Source: Desulfofarcimen acetoxidans DSM 771
GTDB taxonomy: Bacteria; Bacillota; Desulfotomaculia; Desulfotomaculales; Desulfofarciminaceae
Direction: 5' to 3'
NCBI RefSeq assembly: GCF_000024205.1
Contig: NC_013216.1
Span: 3,472,001-3,536,000, forward strand
Length of the DNA: 64,000 bases
Shown here: positions 7,396 to 16,433 of the stretch, piece by piece
Position numbering within the stretch: the stretch's first letter is position 1
How the letters are laid out: every line of letters starts with the position of its first letter
Notes under the pieces: model-generated
The model's database searches: none
Told to the model about the DNA's origin: nothing
Seen by the model: only the letters and a program-made list of their open reading frames with translations
Program-made: the position numbers and the translations under genes

Positions 7396-8754
7396 ATGCT
7401 AACAATACAGGAAGTTATGGAAACCATTCTAATGGTGCAGGAAGAACATTTGGACATACGCACCATCACCATGGGCATCAGCCTGAGGGATTGCGCTGAC
7501 CCCAACCCTAAAGCCGCCCAACAAAAAATTTACGATAAAATCACCCGCCTGGCTGCCAACCTGGTCAAAGCAGGCGAAGACATTGAAAACAACTACGGTA
7601 TACCCATCGTAAACAAAAGAATCTCCGTTACCCCCATCTCCATGGTGGCAGAGAGCAGCACAGCGGAAGATTATGTAGGCTTTGCCGAAGTCATGGAAAA
7701 AGCTGCCGGCACAGTAGGAGTTAATTTTATCGGGGGCTTCTCAGCCCTGGTGCACAAAGGATTTACCAAAGGCGATAAAATACTCCTGGAGTCCATACCG
7801 GAAGCTCTGTCCGTAACAGAAAGAGTTTGTTCCTCCGTCAACCTGGCTACTACCAAGTCAGGCATCAACATGGACGCCGTCTGCCAGATGGGCCAGATCA
7901 TCAAACAAACCGCAGAGAAAACCGCCGACAAAGACGGCCTGGGCTGTGCCAAGCTGGTCGTGTTTGCCAACGTACCTGAGGACAACCCCTTCATGGCCGG
8001 TTCCTTCCACGGAGTCGGCGAACCGGAAGCGGTCATCAACGTAGGAGTCAGCGGCCCCGGTGTAGTCAAATACGCCGTGGAAAAAGCCGGCAACGTTAAT
8101 TTTGGCGAGTTGGCCGAAATAATCAAAAAGACCTCTTTTAAAATCACCCGGATGGGTGAACTGGTAGGGCGCAGGGCCGCCAAAATACTAAACGTGCCCT
8201 TTGGCATCGTGGATCTCTCCCTGGCCCCCACCCCGGCAGTAGGAGACAGCGTAGCGGAAATACTGGAAGCAATGGGCCTGGAAAGATGCGGCACTCACGG
8301 CACCACAGCGGCACTGGCCCTGCTCAATGATGCAGTGAAAAAAGGCGGAGCCATGGCGTCCTCCTACGTAGGAGGCATGTCCGGCGCTTTCATCCCGGTC
8401 AGTGAAGATGCAGGCATGATCCGGGCCGTAGAAGACAAAGCACTCAGCCTGGACAAACTGGAAGCCATGACCTGCGTTTGCTCAGTAGGTCTGGATATGA
8501 TAGCCGTACCCGGAGACACCACAGCCGAAACCATCGCCGGCATTATCGCCGATGAAGCAGCCATAGGCATCTCCAACCAGAAAACCACCGCCGTAAGAAT
8601 CATCCCCGCCCCCGGCAAAAAGGTCGGCGACTACGTGGAATTCGGAGGCTTACTGGGCCGGGCCCCGGTCATGCCGGTCAACCCCTTCTCCTCCTCCCTC
8701 TTCGTACGCCGCGGCGGCCGCATACCGGCACCCATACAGAGTCTGAGAAATTAA
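7396..8754 (+). CDS. DUF711 (PFL, UPF0210) family protein
   Basis: 452 residues, full length for the family. Recognisable parts are the N-terminal [27 protein letters not shown], the GVSGPGVVK turn, and the C-terminal [16 protein letters not shown]. The family is distantly related to glycyl-radical-enzyme folds but its reaction is unknown. ATG 7396 follows a GGGGG ribosome site and fits the family's [11 protein letters not shown] start; an upstream in-frame extension to 7306 overlaps the ACT gene and is unlikely. It is the last recognisable core gene before the accessory region. Confidence 0.9.
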   Translation: MLTIQEVMETILMVQEEHLDIRTITMGISLRDCADPNPKAAQQKIYDKITRLAANLVKAGEDIENNYGIPIVNKRISVTPISMVAESSTAEDYVGFAEVMEKAAGTVGVNFIGGFSALVHKGFTKGDKILLESIPEALSVTERVCSSVNLATTKSGINMDAVCQMGQIIKQTAEKTADKDGLGCAKLVVFANVPEDNPFMAGSFHGVGEPEAVINVGVSGPGVVKYAVEKAGNVNFGELAEIIKKTSFKITRMGELVGRRAAKILNVPFGIVDLSLAPTPAVGDSVAEILEAMGLERCGTHGTTAALALLNDAVKKGGAMASSYVGGMSGAFIPVSEDAGMIRAVEDKALSLDKLEAMTCVCSVGLDMIAVPGDTTAETIAGIIADEAAIGISNQKTTAVRIIPAPGKKVGDYVEFGGLLGRAPVMPVNPFSSSLFVRRGGRIPAPIQSLRN

Positions 8755-8850
8755 ACTGATATCTAAAACTAAAAAAAATAAGGTGGGATTAGGCGCATAT
8801 CCATAGGGACATTTTATGAACCGTGGGTATTGGGTGAGGCAGACAGCAGA

Positions 8851-10515
8851 TCAAGCTGTCTGCCTTTGCTGCTGTTCGGCTATTTTCTCGGCTTCTTCTG
8901 CGAAAGCGCCGACGACGCCGATGTCGCGGTAGTGGATAACAATTTCCTGCTCCGCCGTCCTGGAGTATCGTTCTGCTCTCTCACCGACCTCAATCTTCTC
9001 GATGAATACATTAAGCAGTTCACCGCTTAGCTCATTTATCTCGGTGTACCGTTTCACCTTATCGATAAATCGGGTGACGTTGGAGATGGAGGTCTGCAGT
9101 TCTTCAATCCGTTCCGCAGTCTGAGGGATGCTTTCCTTCAGGCTTTTTTGTTCTGCGTTGTAATCTCCGGACAGCATTCTGAACTGCTCGTTGGTCACCT
9201 TACCAAGTACATTGTCCTCATATAACCGTTTGAACAAGGTGCTGAGCTCTGTGTGCCTCCGGCGCATTAATACCAGTTCTCTTTGGAGCCGTTCAATCTC
9301 ACGTCGGGTTTCGGCATTGTTTTTTCTGTTGATGTACTGGATAAATAACGCCTCCTGCTGCCGTGCGAAGTGGGTTACTCTCAGTAAGTCATCCAGCACG
9401 ATTGCTGCCAGATGGATTTCCCGAAGGTAGTGAGAGCTGCATTTTTCCTTACCGCGTTTCCGGTAGGTGGAGCACATGAAATTGTTTTTTACAGCGGCTA
9501 TGGTGTGCGCCCGATGCAGTGTCATGACCTCTCCGCAGTCGATGCACCTTACCAGACCAGAGAACATATCCTGTTCTTCCATGTTTGTCCTGCGCTTCTT
9601 GTGCTCACGGATGTCCTGAACGATATCCCAGATTTCTTTCGTAATCAGCGGCTCATGCGTGTTTTCAAAGCGCAGATGCTCTGACTTGGGGCGCTCAATA
9701 CGCTTCTTATTTTTGTAGGACAGCGTTGTGTACTGCAGATTGATGGTATGTCCGAGATAGACCTCATTTTCCAGAATGTCGGCAATGCATGCGCTGCTCC
9801 ATGCGTATGGTCTGGTTACATCCACATTGGTCAGAATGATGCCGGTCTTGATGTAGTAATAGTAACCGGGCGAGTACACCTGCTCTTTGTTAAGCTGATT
9901 GGCAATCTGTGTAGGACCTTTCCCTTCGACACAGAGGCTGAAAATCCGTTGAACAATGGGTGTAACATCCTCATCGGGAACAATTTTACTTTTGGGATTA
10001 TTTTCGTCTTTCTTGTAGCCGTAAGGCGCTCTGGTTGCCACACGCTCACCTCGTTCTGCTTTCGATTTAACGACCGATCGGATTTTCCGGCTGGTATCTT
10101 TAGCGTAGAAATCGTTAAAAAGGTTCACGAATGGAGTGAAGTCGTTGTCACCGTAAAGGCTGTCCACGTTGTTGCTGACGGCGATGAAGCGGACTCCGCA
10201 GCTTGGAAATATCATCTCGGTGTACTGTCCGACCAGTAAATAATCTCTGCCGAGCCGGGACATGCCCTTGACGATTATCGTCGCCACTTCGTTGTTTTCC
10301 ACCAGATTCATCAGTTCTTTCCATGCAGGCCTGTTAAAGTTTGTGCCACTGTAGCCATCGTCAGAGAGGAAGAGAATATTCTCAAATCCGTTGTCGGTGG
10401 CATACTTCTCCAGCATCAGCCTCTGGTTCTGTATGCTGTTGGACTCGCCGTCACGCTCGTCCTCCTGACTAAGTCTGCCATAGAGTATTGTATATTTTAG
10501 GTTAGCCTGTATCAT
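8851..10515 (-). CDS. Large serine recombinase (resolvase / recombinase / DUF4368)
   Basis: 554 residues. The resolvase domain begins YTILYGRLSQED with nucleophile Ser16 and includes GMSRLGRDYL. A recombinase domain follows, then a zinc ribbon (CIDCGEVMTL ... CSTYRKRG), a long coiled coil (about 400-490) and a DUF4368-like C-terminus (LLNVFIEKIEVGERAERYSR). This layout is typical of integrases of clostridial conjugative and mobilisable transposons. ATG 10515 was chosen over the ORF start at 10587 because AAGGAGG lies 6-8 nt upstream. No attachment sites could be defined. Confidence 0.92.
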   Translation of the reverse strand: MIQANLKYTILYGRLSQEDERDGESNSIQNQRLMLEKYATDNGFENILFLSDDGYSGTNFNRPAWKELMNLVENNEVATIIVKGMSRLGRDYLLVGQYTEMIFPSCGVRFIAVSNNVDSLYGDNDFTPFVNLFNDFYAKDTSRKIRSVVKSKAERGERVATRAPYGYKKDENNPKSKIVPDEDVTPIVQRIFSLCVEGKGPTQIANQLNKEQVYSPGYYYYIKTGIILTNVDVTRPYAWSSACIADILENEVYLGHTINLQYTTLSYKNKKRIERPKSEHLRFENTHEPLITKEIWDIVQDIREHKKRRTNMEEQDMFSGLVRCIDCGEVMTLHRAHTIAAVKNNFMCSTYRKRGKEKCSSHYLREIHLAAIVLDDLLRVTHFARQQEALFIQYINRKNNAETRREIERLQRELVLMRRRHTELSTLFKRLYEDNVLGKVTNEQFRMLSGDYNAEQKSLKESIPQTAERIEELQTSISNVTRFIDKVKRYTEINELSGELLNVFIEKIEVGERAERYSRTAEQEIVIHYRDIGVVGAFAEEAEKIAEQQQRQTA

Positions 10516-10630
10516 AATTACCTCCTTTTCATTTGGCAAACCGATACGGAATGCTGGGGTTGCGGATTGCTCCGCAATTCCAAGCATACCGAAGAGTTTG
10601 CCAGAAGTCTACTGAATTCCAGAAAGAAAT

Positions 10631-11044
10631 TCATCTGTTTTCCTGCTCCTTATCGGTCAAGGTGAGGAGCTTGTCCGTTGGTAATGAGGCGGCGGTTTTG
10701 GGGAAAACTGACTTGATGGCGAACTTCTTTCCGGCTATCTCCATATGCCGTTCAAGGCAGATGCTGTCTGACCACTCGATTAATTCTGTATCCTCAAACA
10801 GCGGAATCAGCTTATCTTCAAGCGCGGTATCGATGATTCCGGCTGTTTCATAGCTGCCGCCAATGCCGGTTTGTAAGTAGTGCTTGTACTCGTCCTCAAC
10901 CTTTCGGCGCCATACCCGCACCTTTTCTCCGCCTAGTTCCTTTGTGACCAAGTCGAATTCCGGCGTATACGGATGCCCCTTGGGAACGAGAATAATCGTC
11001 TCAGAAAACAAATATGCGTAAAAACATTCCTGCTGTGGTTTCAT
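10631..11044 (-). CDS. Hypothetical protein of the recombinase module
   Basis: 137 residues, unrecognised. It starts MKPQQECFYAYLF with AGGAGGTG just upstream and has no membrane segment or catalytic motif I can name. The tail is basic and rich in Lys, Thr and Leu. It lies 115 nt upstream of the recombinase on the same strand and just below the 56-aa small gene, so it belongs to the same accessory operon. Confidence 0.6.
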   Translation of the reverse strand: MKPQQECFYAYLFSETIILVPKGHPYTPEFDLVTKELGGEKVRVWRRKVEDEYKHYLQTGIGGSYETAGIIDTALEDKLIPLFEDTELIEWSDSICLERHMEIAGKKFAIKSVFPKTAASLPTDKLLTLTDKEQENR

Positions 11045-11067
11045 GGTTAACACCTCCTGTAAATTGT

Positions 11068-11238
11068 TTAATCCTCATCATCCCTGTCCCCCATATAACG
11101 AATCTCCGTTCTGTTTTTAATTGCCTCTCTTAGAGGAACATAGCCTCTGCTGTTGTTTACCATGCTTACGGCTTTGCCCCGAAGCTTCTGCGTATTGAGG
11201 TACGGAACCTCCATAATCGACGTCAGAAACAGATTCAT
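11068..11238 (-). CDS. Small protein, 56 aa, in the recombinase accessory operon
   Basis: The ATG at 11238 directly follows the TAG of the ribbon-helix-helix gene, so translation is probably coupled. The protein begins MNLFLTSIMEVPYLN and ends with an acidic DRDDED tail; the middle carries KLRGKAVSMVNNSRGYVP. Its 57 codons fill the gap exactly between two genes of the operon, and its stop lies just before the ribosome site of the next gene. That placement is the main evidence that it is real. No family recognised. Confidence 0.55.
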   Translation of the reverse strand: MNLFLTSIMEVPYLNTQKLRGKAVSMVNNSRGYVPLREAIKNRTEIRYMGDRDDED

Positions 11239-11502
11239 CTACGCCATCTCAACTGCGATTTTATATGACAACTTGGCGAGGTGTTCCTCCAGATTTCGTA
11301 TTTCGCTGTGCTGTATTTTTGAATACACCTCAGCAATCTCGCTGCCGAACTCTCGCAGCATATCGCGGCTGACGTACTCATGGATTGCCGCGTTTATGAA
11401 GTCTGAGCGGTTTTCAAACCCGAATCGCTCATGATTTTCGTCCGCCATTCGGAGCGTTTCGGTCCGCAGCGACACTGTGATTTTTTCAATCTCCCGGCTC
11501 AT
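11239..11502 (-). CDS. Ribbon-helix-helix DNA-binding protein
   Basis: 87 residues. The N-terminus EIEKITVSLRTETL is the DNA-contacting beta strand of a ribbon-helix-helix fold and NRSDFINAAIHEYV is its second helix. The rest is helical and probably mediates dimerisation. The start MSREIEKI lies within the last codons of the upstream gene (17-nt overlap). Proteins of this kind act as autoregulators or relaxosome accessory proteins in mobile elements. Confidence 0.75.
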   Translation of the reverse strand: MSREIEKITVSLRTETLRMADENHERFGFENRSDFINAAIHEYVSRDMLREFGSEIAEVYSKIQHSEIRNLEEHLAKLSYKIAVEMA

Positions 11503-11932
11503 GAAGCGCTTCCTCCCTCCAGAGAATACCTTGATGGAAAGCATATATCCTGTCGTAGCGGATGTTACCGATGGTACTCTTTACGTCAGCAACACATTTT
11601 TTTCTGAGCTTTTCCATCAGCTCATCGGTCATGCCTTTTACCTGACCGGGGGTGACATTTGCCATCAGGGAATACTCCACGCACATCCGGAAAAGCTGAC
11701 GGCAGATGCGGGCTTCGAGCTTACCCATCTGATTCTCAAGGAACGATAGCGTCGTCTTGTTAACGTATTCCTGGCTCGATTCCGACTGCAAAAAGCCAAG
11801 ATAGAACTCCACTGCCTTGCAGACAAACTCGCTCCGGCTTGAGATATCATGCAGCGGATAGGCGGCGTCTGCCCGCTTTACCATGTCGGGATACATCCAG
11901 ATTGGGACTTTTTCTTTCTTGTTCTCTTTCAT
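11486..11932 (-). CDS. Ribbon-helix-helix-like protein of mobile element
   Basis: 148 residues starting MKENKKEKVPIWMYPDM, with CGGAGG 8 nt upstream. The segment VPIWMYPDMVKRAD...SRSEFVCKAVEFYL has the strand-helix-helix form of this DNA-binding family. The C-terminal part is helical with several Cys and Met. It is the first gene of the accessory operon leading to the recombinase, so an autoregulatory or excision-control role is plausible. Confidence 0.6.
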   Translation of the reverse strand: MKENKKEKVPIWMYPDMVKRADAAYPLHDISSRSEFVCKAVEFYLGFLQSESSQEYVNKTTLSFLENQMGKLEARICRQLFRMCVEYSLMANVTPGQVKGMTDELMEKLRKKCVADVKSTIGNIRYDRIYAFHQGILWREEALHEPGD

Positions 11933-12121
11933 GTAATTACCTCCGTTTTCTCTAAAAATTCCATATGGGACTTCCGTCATAGTGGCTGAATATCGGCGGT
12001 TTTTCGGCTGATGGACGTTTTGTACGTCGCCTCAGCCGGTAATATAGGGGGCTCAGGTGCACCTTCTATGAAATCCCGTAACCCCTTGTCGCGACCCGCA
12101 TTGCGGGGCGATGTAAGTGGC

Positions 12122-13750
12122 GCTGGCTTTAAAGGAACTATGAGTGAGGCGGAACTTCATTTTTTACGCGACCGTTTGCTGGGAGGCAAGAAAAATAAAG
12201 CTCATAAAGGAGAATTGCGCTTTCCTCTGCCAGTTGGCTATTGTCACGATAAGAACGGGGATATTGTTATGGATCCGGACGAAGAGGTAAGAACTGCCGT
12301 ACAAACTGTGTTTTCACTCTTTCAATCAACCGGAAGCGCTTACGGAGTGGTTAAGTCTTTTGCTCAAAACGGTCTTCGTTTTCCTAAGAGGGCTTACGGA
12401 GGTGCCTGGGCAGGTAAACTTGTCTGGGGTGAGTTGAATCATGGCAGGGTTTTAGGTATTCTATACAATCCTTCTTATACCGGAACTTATGTATTTGGCC
12501 GTTACAAATATCGTAAAAAGCTGGATGCTGACGGTATGTTGTCTTCCCATGTTGTTCGCTTGCCTCAGGAGCAATGGGAGGTAAAAATTTTTGATCACCA
12601 CCCGGGATATATCACTTGGGCACAGTATGAGGAGAATTTAGACAGGTTGGCAAAAAACCGAACCAATGCTGAAGTAAGTGGCCCGGCACGTGAAGGATTG
12701 GCTTTATTGCAAGGTCTGGTTTTTTGTGGCACATGTGGCAGGCGCATGACGGTACGGTATACCGGCAACGGCGGTATTGAACCCAAATATGAATGCCGTC
12801 GTCATTGGGAAAACGGTCGTGCGGTAACTTGTTCTATTATCCGTTCTGAGTTATTGGATCAAGCTGTTGAGGCTAAAATTATGGAGGCTTTGCAACCGGC
12901 TCGGTTGGAACTTGCTCTTTTTGCCTTGGATGAGGCTTTACTGGAGGAAGATGATGTTGAAAAGAGTTGGCATTTGTCTCTGGAGCGGGCTCAGTATGAG
13001 GTTGATCGTGCTGAGCGACAGTATAATCTTGCTGAACCGGAGAACCGCCTGGTGGTACGAAGTTTAGAATCTAAATGGAATGAAAAGTTAGCTGATTTTA
13101 AAAGCCTTCAAGAGGATTATGATCGTCATCGTTCTAATCGAATTTGGCGTCCGACTGCTAATGATAGGGAAGAAATACTTGCTTTGGCTCAAAATCTGCC
13201 CTCTTTATGGATGTCTCAGACAACCCATATTAAAGAGAAAAAAAGAATTGTCCGTATTTTAATCGAAGACATTACTGTGATAAGTCAACCACGTGAAAGT
13301 AATATAACTGTAGGGATTCGCTGGCGCAGTAATTATTGTGAGTCCATCAATATTACCAAACCTTTGCCGATAACCATCCGGCGTAAACATAAAGAGGCTA
13401 CGGTTGAATTAATCAATGGTTTGGCACAAAAACTCACTGATGCGCAGATTGCCCAATATCTTAATAATAATGGTTATCGTACACCTGAAAATAGATTATT
13501 CACTACTCCATCAATTAAATGGCTTCGTTATCGTTATCAAATTCCGGGACCTGGTAAAGGTGATGGCTTTACTGTAAAGGAAGTTGCTGAACGTTTCGGC
13601 GTCAGTAAGCACGTGCTATATTATCTGTTAGACAAAGGCCTGCTTAGAGGTACAAAATTTGCACCTGGCTGGCCATGGAATATTTTAGTTGACGAGGATA
13701 CCGAAAAGTTGTTGTCTGAGTGGGTATTCAAATCCAAACGAATTCTTTAA
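12122..13750 (+). pseudogene. Serine recombinase lacking its catalytic domain
   Basis: Homology to large serine recombinases begins abruptly at GFKGTMSEAELHFLRDRLL, the end of the resolvase domain. The recombinase domain (LPVGYCHD, FSLFQSTGSAYGVV), zinc ribbon (CGTCGRRMTV) and a C-terminal helix-turn-helix (VKEVAERFGVSKHVLYYLL) remain. The catalytic N-terminal 130-150 residues are missing and the ORF instead opens at 12011 in unrelated sequence. The breakpoint lies next to the other recombinase module, so an insertion or deletion removed the 5' end. The protein cannot recombine DNA alone. Confidence 0.82.
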
Positions 13751-13787
13751 TTCCAAAACGTGTTTGAGGAGGAGTGCAGTATGAATA

Positions 13788-14144
13788 AACCATGGGTATC
13801 CCTAGAGGCCTCAGATCCTTTGTTCCAGTTTTAGGTATATAGACTCGCTTTACTGGCTGTGGATGATACGAATGTTGCTTCATTTGTACTACCAAGTCTT
13901 GAAGTTTATTTGATAAACTCTCTCCATATTTCTCCTTCATAACTCGGTCAATACCAGATGCCTTGTTTGGATCCATCTCATGATGGCAAATCTCCAGCAA
14001 TTCCTCATTAATAAGATGCGCCAAAGACGTGAATTGTTCTTTTGGCTTAGCTTTAGCAACGTCAGCTATCTTTGCCAATTTTGTTATCACCTTTTTTTTC
14101 ACCTCTGTGTGTGACAAGTGTGTCCTTGTCAAAGCCAATATCAT
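13788..14144 (-). pseudogene. Group II intron reverse transcriptase/maturase, N-terminal remnant
   Basis: About 117 residues of an LtrA-type protein are present: the N-terminal helices, DPNKASGIDRVMKEKYGE, and the first RT blocks VKRVYIPKTGTKDLRPLGIP. The palm, YADD active site, maturase X and endonuclease domains are gone; the ORF then reads into recombinase sequence to a stop at 13728. Confidence 0.85.
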
Positions 14145-14575
14145 GTCACTGCCTTCCCTCGATAGGCATTACCCTGTGTCATCGGTACAATATGCAGTGA
14201 TCCGACTCCCTACGCGCCATTTGACTTCCTCACTTTATATCGCTTGTAGGTCATACTCCTAAGCAGAAGAACACATAGGGTCTCCCGGGTTTCCGTGTTA
14301 TCATTGTATAGCATGCCTGGCTCTTAGACCCCGAGGAAGTCTCAATACACTCGCCATATCGCGTACCAAGATATAGTTTTCCGGAGTTTCGAAACCGTCA
14401 ACCTTCCCGTTTGCCCATTACGGGGCTCAATCACATTCAGGCCTACTACCTACCTGTCTACGCTTAACTCTATGAATTACTCCATCGAGTCCAAGACTCG
14501 CTACTGGTGACTTGGCTAGAGTCTTACCAGACGGGATTTCCACCCGTTAAAATACACGACCTTGCCCGGCCGCAC
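13788..14575 (-). mobile_element. Group II intron, 5' fragment
   Basis: On the minus strand the intron starts GTGCGGCCGGGCAAGG at 14575, followed by a TAACGGGTGGAAATCCCGTC hairpin and a structured 430-nt leader, all typical of bacterial group II introns (consensus 5' end GTGYG). The reverse-transcriptase ORF starts at 14144 and breaks off after the RPLGIP motif near 13788, directly against the end of the truncated recombinase locus. Most of the ORF and domains V-VI are absent, so the intron cannot splice or move by itself. Confidence 0.82.
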
Positions 14576-14832
14576 CGAATCTATGGTTTGCTCCTGAAGC
14601 GCTTATTAAAACCATGTCCGTTGCCGTCATTCTTTATACCTGCGGCCTTAAAATCGTCCACAGGGGCGTACAGCCATAGAGGTTTTTTCGGCTTTGAAGC
14701 ATGATTCCGATTTTCCCCGATTCATGGATGAGGGATGCTTTGACATGTGACGTTAGATAGTGAAATTTATGAAAGAGGCAGCACTTTCTCAGCAAAAACA
14801 CGGACTCTTTTAAAATCTGTGTTATCACACAC

Positions 14833-15579
14833 TCATTCTTCAATCAGTACAATTTGCTCATACAGCAAAACGAATTTTTTCTCTATGACCCTGTTTTCAT
14901 GATAGTGCCCGAAAATCCAGTAGCCATAATCACAGCGGTTTTTAATGGTTTCAAAGAAGTCGGTCAGGCGATCCGGCTGGTATTCTCCATTACCAAGGAT
15001 ATTGGCAATACTGGTCGGGCAGCAGTGTGTAATGATGTAATCTGTCTTCCAGTGGCAGCGCTCCAAGTTGTTGACTGCTGTCTCATATTCCGCGTCGCAG
15101 GGGAGTTCTTCTTTCCACCATGAAACATGATTGACACGGTATATGGCGCCCTGTGCATTCAACTTTTTTCTCTGCTTTATAAAGTCCGGTGCATCCGGCT
15201 CCAGTATTCCGTCCTTTATGTCATGGGAGGATGCTCCGCCCATGGTAAAAAAGTGTTTACCGCAAATCTCATAGGCCTGTCCCCGTATCAGATGAATGAC
15301 AGAATCTCCGATACGCTGTACTTTTCCTCCGTGCCAGTCGGAAACCGGGTAGCTTGCAAGCAGATCATAGTTTTCATGATTGCCGTCCACAAACAGCGTG
15401 GTGAACTGTTTTTCATCCAGCCACTTCAGCCAGTAGCGCTCGCGTTTGGAATTGTCCCAGATGCCGAAGTCTCCGCAGACAATGACAAAATCATCTTTTG
15501 TCATTTCCTTCTGCTCCGGGAAAATATCCATACTGAAGCGTGTGAAATCACCATGTGTATCTCCGGTTGCAAAGATCAT
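14833..15579 (-). CDS. Metallophosphoesterase
   Basis: 248 residues. The dinuclear metal-binding motifs of calcineurin-like phosphoesterases are all present: GDTHGD near the start, CGDFG, GNHE, THCCP and GHYH. Substrate unknown; relatives occur often in mobile elements and prophages. ATG 15579 was chosen because GAGGTG lies 5 nt upstream and the protein then begins directly with the first metal motif. No signal peptide is seen, so it is cytoplasmic. Its neighbours are recombinase debris and a small repressor. Confidence 0.88.
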   Translation of the reverse strand: MIFATGDTHGDFTRFSMDIFPEQKEMTKDDFVIVCGDFGIWDNSKRERYWLKWLDEKQFTTLFVDGNHENYDLLASYPVSDWHGGKVQRIGDSVIHLIRGQAYEICGKHFFTMGGASSHDIKDGILEPDAPDFIKQRKKLNAQGAIYRVNHVSWWKEELPCDAEYETAVNNLERCHWKTDYIITHCCPTSIANILGNGEYQPDRLTDFFETIKNRCDYGYWIFGHYHENRVIEKKFVLLYEQIVLIEE

Positions 15580-15963
15580 CCTGTCACCTCGCTTTGACTT
15601 CAAAGGATTGTTTTCCATTTTTGATTATACCATAAATCAATATGAACCCTTATAGTGAAAACGGTGGTTTTTTCTGTGTGACGGGTATTACCTCATCCTC
15701 GGAATTTCGAGTCCACACGGCGGCATACATTCGCGACATAGGCGATAATGCCTATTCCGATAGCAATTTGCTTTTTCATTTGACCATCTCCTTTCAGCAA
15801 AGACATTACCACAGCCTTTCAGAGATCCTTTCAGAGATAGCTATCAGAAATACCACAAAAAAGTGATATTTCATTTATTTATGTGGTTAGAGATGTTTTT
15901 AAAGCGTCATTTGTGATACAATTATAAAAAGTGTGTCATGAATATAGTGATGAGGTGAATGGC
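15580..15963. other. Intergenic stretch with a frameshifted small ORF
   Basis: About 380 bp between the phosphoesterase and the XRE gene. On the minus strand an ATG at 15779 behind AAAGGAGATGG opens a 28-codon peptide (MKKQIAIGIGIIAYVAN..., one hydrophobic segment) to a TGA at 15693. A one-base shift after AYVA would continue it to TAA 15650 with a charged tail. It may be a small membrane peptide damaged by a frameshift. Nothing else is recognised. Confidence 0.4.
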
Positions 15964-16182
15964 GTGGCTGTAAGTTATAACAAGCTCTGGAAGCTGCTTA
16001 TCGACAAAAAAATGAAAAAGAAAGAGTTACAGGCTGCCGCAGGTATCAGTTCCAGCCTTATTACAAAGCTTGGGCATGATGAGCCTGTAACAACGACCGT
16101 ACTTATGAAAATATGCGCAGCTCTGCAGTGCGATATTGGCGATATCATGGAAATCATTCCTGACGGACAGAAAAAATCATGA
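15964..16182 (+). CDS. XRE-family HTH transcriptional regulator
   Basis: 72 residues, almost entirely one Cro/CI-type helix-turn-helix: LWKLLIDKKMKKKELQAAAGIS, then SLITKLGHDEPVTTTVLMKIC and ALQCDIGDIMEI. Such short proteins are common repressors in mobile elements. GTG 15964 is preferred because GAGGTGAATGG precedes it; the longer ORF start has no ribosome site. It is followed by a decayed excisionase gene, suggesting an old repressor-excisionase pair. Confidence 0.8.
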   Translation: MAVSYNKLWKLLIDKKMKKKELQAAAGISSSLITKLGHDEPVTTTVLMKICAALQCDIGDIMEIIPDGQKKS

Positions 16183-16200
16183 GCACTGTAAGGATAATAA

Positions 16201-16362
16201 CTCAGGCTTGAGAAATATCTCAACGTCAGTCGTGAACCATCCTGCAGTATATCAAAGCGCCCAAAAAAAGGTATACCTGCACACAAACTCGGACGGCAGT
16301 GGCGATTCAAGATTCCCGAGGTTGATGAGTGGTTGCGATCCGGGACGGCGGCTGATGCGTAA
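16201..16362 (+). pseudogene. Decayed excisionase-type helix-turn-helix gene
   Basis: The read-through sequence ends with GIPAHKLGRQWRFKIPEVDEWLRS, the C-terminal half of an excisionase-family domain. Just upstream the normal recognition helix (VSRETILQYIKAPKK) is recovered only by adding one base after the GAA codon near 16234 and dropping one A from the A7 run at 16263-16269. Two stop codons precede the remnant. The two indels restore the frame but leave a scrambled helix, so the gene is dead. Confidence 0.7.
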
Positions 16363-16433
16363 GACGAAAAGAGCGAATCTACCTAAGCGATATTGACATA
16401 GAAACATCATTCTACTGAAAGGAGCGTTGTGAA

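Noticed and set aside
12085-12121. CCCGC-ATT-GCGGG hairpin as a possible oriT or attachment core
   Set aside because: A 5-bp stem with no relaxase gene nearby and no second copy found; not enough to call.
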